Assembly: GCA_949299435.1 (NCBI GenBank)
Contig: CASGAK010000134.1
Location: 1 to 23,596, forward strand
Length of the DNA stretch: 23,596 bases
Direction: 5' to 3'
Source of the DNA: an uncultured bacterium
GTDB taxonomy: Bacteria; Cyanobacteriota; Vampirovibrionia; Gastranaerophilales; Gastranaerophilaceae
The notes under the pieces: model-generated
Database searches by the model: none
What the model was told of the DNA's origin: nothing
The model's input: only the letters and a program-made list of their open reading frames with translations
Program-made: the position numbers and the translations under genes
In this document: piece after piece, positions 23,240-23,596 of the stretch
Layout of the letters: each line of letters opens with the position of its first letter
Numbering within the stretch: position 1 is the first letter of the stretch

Positions 23240-23268
23240 TTGACAATATCTGAATAAAGATATAAAAT
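23240..23268 (+). promoter_or_regulatory. Strong promoter of pilin-like gene 4
   Basis: TTGACA (23240-23245), 17-bp spacer, TAAAAT (23263-23268). The start near 23275 would give a leader of about 223 nt. Confidence 0.8.
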
Positions 23269-23274
23269 ATGTTT

Positions 23275-23497
23275 ATAACAAATAGTTTTCTAAAAACCTG
23301 CATAAGATGGTTTACCAATTTAACCGCGTGCGAGTTAAGAGGTGAAAAAGATGAACAATAGAGGAGCAGGGAAGAACATTTGTACATAGTTGGTTTTCGA
23401 ATCGGAGTGAGATTCGGAGGTTATAGGAAATATTGTACTCGGTGAGAGTATAGGTAAGTACGATATTTTCAAGCAGTAAAAAAGAAAGGTGAGAATT
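23275..23497 (+). promoter_or_regulatory. Long structured 5' leader of pilin-like gene 4
   Basis: The leader contains hairpins CGAATC/GATTCG (23398-23416) and a long one, GGAAATATTGTACT (23426-23439) with AGTACGATATTTTC (23457-23470): 14 consecutive pairs including two G-U, and a 17-nt loop with an inner TACTC/GAGTA alternative. A possible short upstream ORF lies at 23351-23389. No known riboswitch consensus was recognised. Confidence 0.5.
23351..23389 (+). CDS. Possible 12-aa leader peptide upstream of pilin-like gene 4
   Basis: The frame MNNRGAGKNICT is preceded by AAGAGGTG 6 nt upstream of its ATG, a site as good as that of the main gene. It lies inside the leader and ends before the long hairpin. 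It could couple translation to hairpin folding, or be a chance start. Confidence 0.35.
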   Translation: MNNRGAGKNICT

Positions 23498-23596
23498 ATG
23501 ACAAAATTTAAAGGTTTTACTCTTGCTGAAGTGTTAATCACTTTGGGTATTATCGGGGTAGTTGCCGCAATGACAATGCCTACATTGATCAACTCA
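23498..23596 (+). CDS. Pilin-like protein 4, 5' part only
   Basis: Only 33 residues are in the window. They form a canonical class III signal: leader MTKFKG ending in Gly, then FTLAEVLITLGIIGVVAAMT with Glu11 at +5, and a proline-containing turn (MPTLIN) as in pilin-like proteins 2 and 3. AAAGGTGA lies a few nt before the ATG. The consensus promoter at 23240-23268 and the long leader suggest strong, possibly post-transcriptionally controlled expression. The gene continues beyond the window, so its C-terminal type cannot be judged. Confidence 0.88.
   Translation, partial: MTKFKGFTLAEVLITLGIIGVVAAMTMPTLINS

Noticed and set aside
23326..23336. GTGCGAG, resembling the 5' end of a group II intron
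   Set aside because: No intron domain V, no reverse transcriptase and no downstream exon junction were seen; the pilin-like gene begins 160 nt later.
23275..23497. Known riboswitch (cyclic di-GMP, glutamine, preQ1, guanidine) in the leader
   Set aside because: None of the conserved core sequences of these classes could be found by eye. It is kept only as an unclassified structured leader.
23335..23592. Minus-strand 85-residue frame at the window end
   Set aside because: It is antisense to the leader and the prepilin signal of pilin-like gene 4, and it has no start signals.

Overview
The window looks like a piece of chromosome from an AT-rich bacterium of the non-photosynthetic cyanobacterial lineage Vampirovibrionia/Melainabacteria, most likely the gut order Gastranaerophilales. 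This is inference. It rests on the low GC content, on several dispersed genes carrying the prepilin-like signature AFTxAEVLITLGIIGxVAAMTxP, and on an ordinary housekeeping set (lysS, recF, malQ, aroQ, queF, maf). No phage, transposon, CRISPR or rRNA is visible.

Layout. 1-356: the 5' part of aroQ, minus strand, cut by the window edge. 357-638: a gene-free stretch with two opposed terminator-like hairpins and a good promoter. 639-1556: two convergent genes of unknown function. 1691-4217: a minus-strand biotin-precursor operon, bioF-bioG-bioC. 4307-4996: pilin-like gene 1. 5146-8140: lysS, then a small helical gene and pilT, all minus. 8241-9347: recF, plus. 9339-12270: a minus operon of an acidic amino acid/dicarboxylate symporter, an unknown gene, queF and yraN. 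12672-12863: two tandem proline tRNAs with their own promoter and terminator. 12972-13580: a secreted matrixin-like protein with a destroyed zinc site. 13715-15022: a SEC-C zinc-motif protein. 15052-16208: an XRE regulator divergent from pilin-like gene 2. 16363-17212: maf and a small gene. 17411-19066: a large U32-type protein. 19171-20103: pilin-like gene 3, with an 11-G tract at its 5' end. 20298-23053: a secreted TPR/NHL protein and malQ. 23498-end: the start of pilin-like gene 4, behind a long structured leader.

Together the genes cover cofactor and precursor synthesis (biotin, shikimate, queuosine), DNA repair, glycogen/maltodextrin handling and amino-acid uptake, plus a cell-surface component of pilin-like proteins and the retraction ATPase PilT.

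Most notable points: (i) an 11-G homopolymer inside pilin-like gene 3, where only the present frame avoids early stops, as expected of a phase-variable switch; (ii) at least five genes whose start codon lies 6-7 nt behind a -10 box with no Shine-Dalgarno, pointing to common leaderless transcription; (iii) a matrixin-family protein with all three zinc-binding histidines replaced; (iv) a perfect 14-bp hairpin that buries the maf ribosome-binding site; and (v) an approximately 220-nt leader with a possible 12-codon upstream ORF before pilin-like gene 4.
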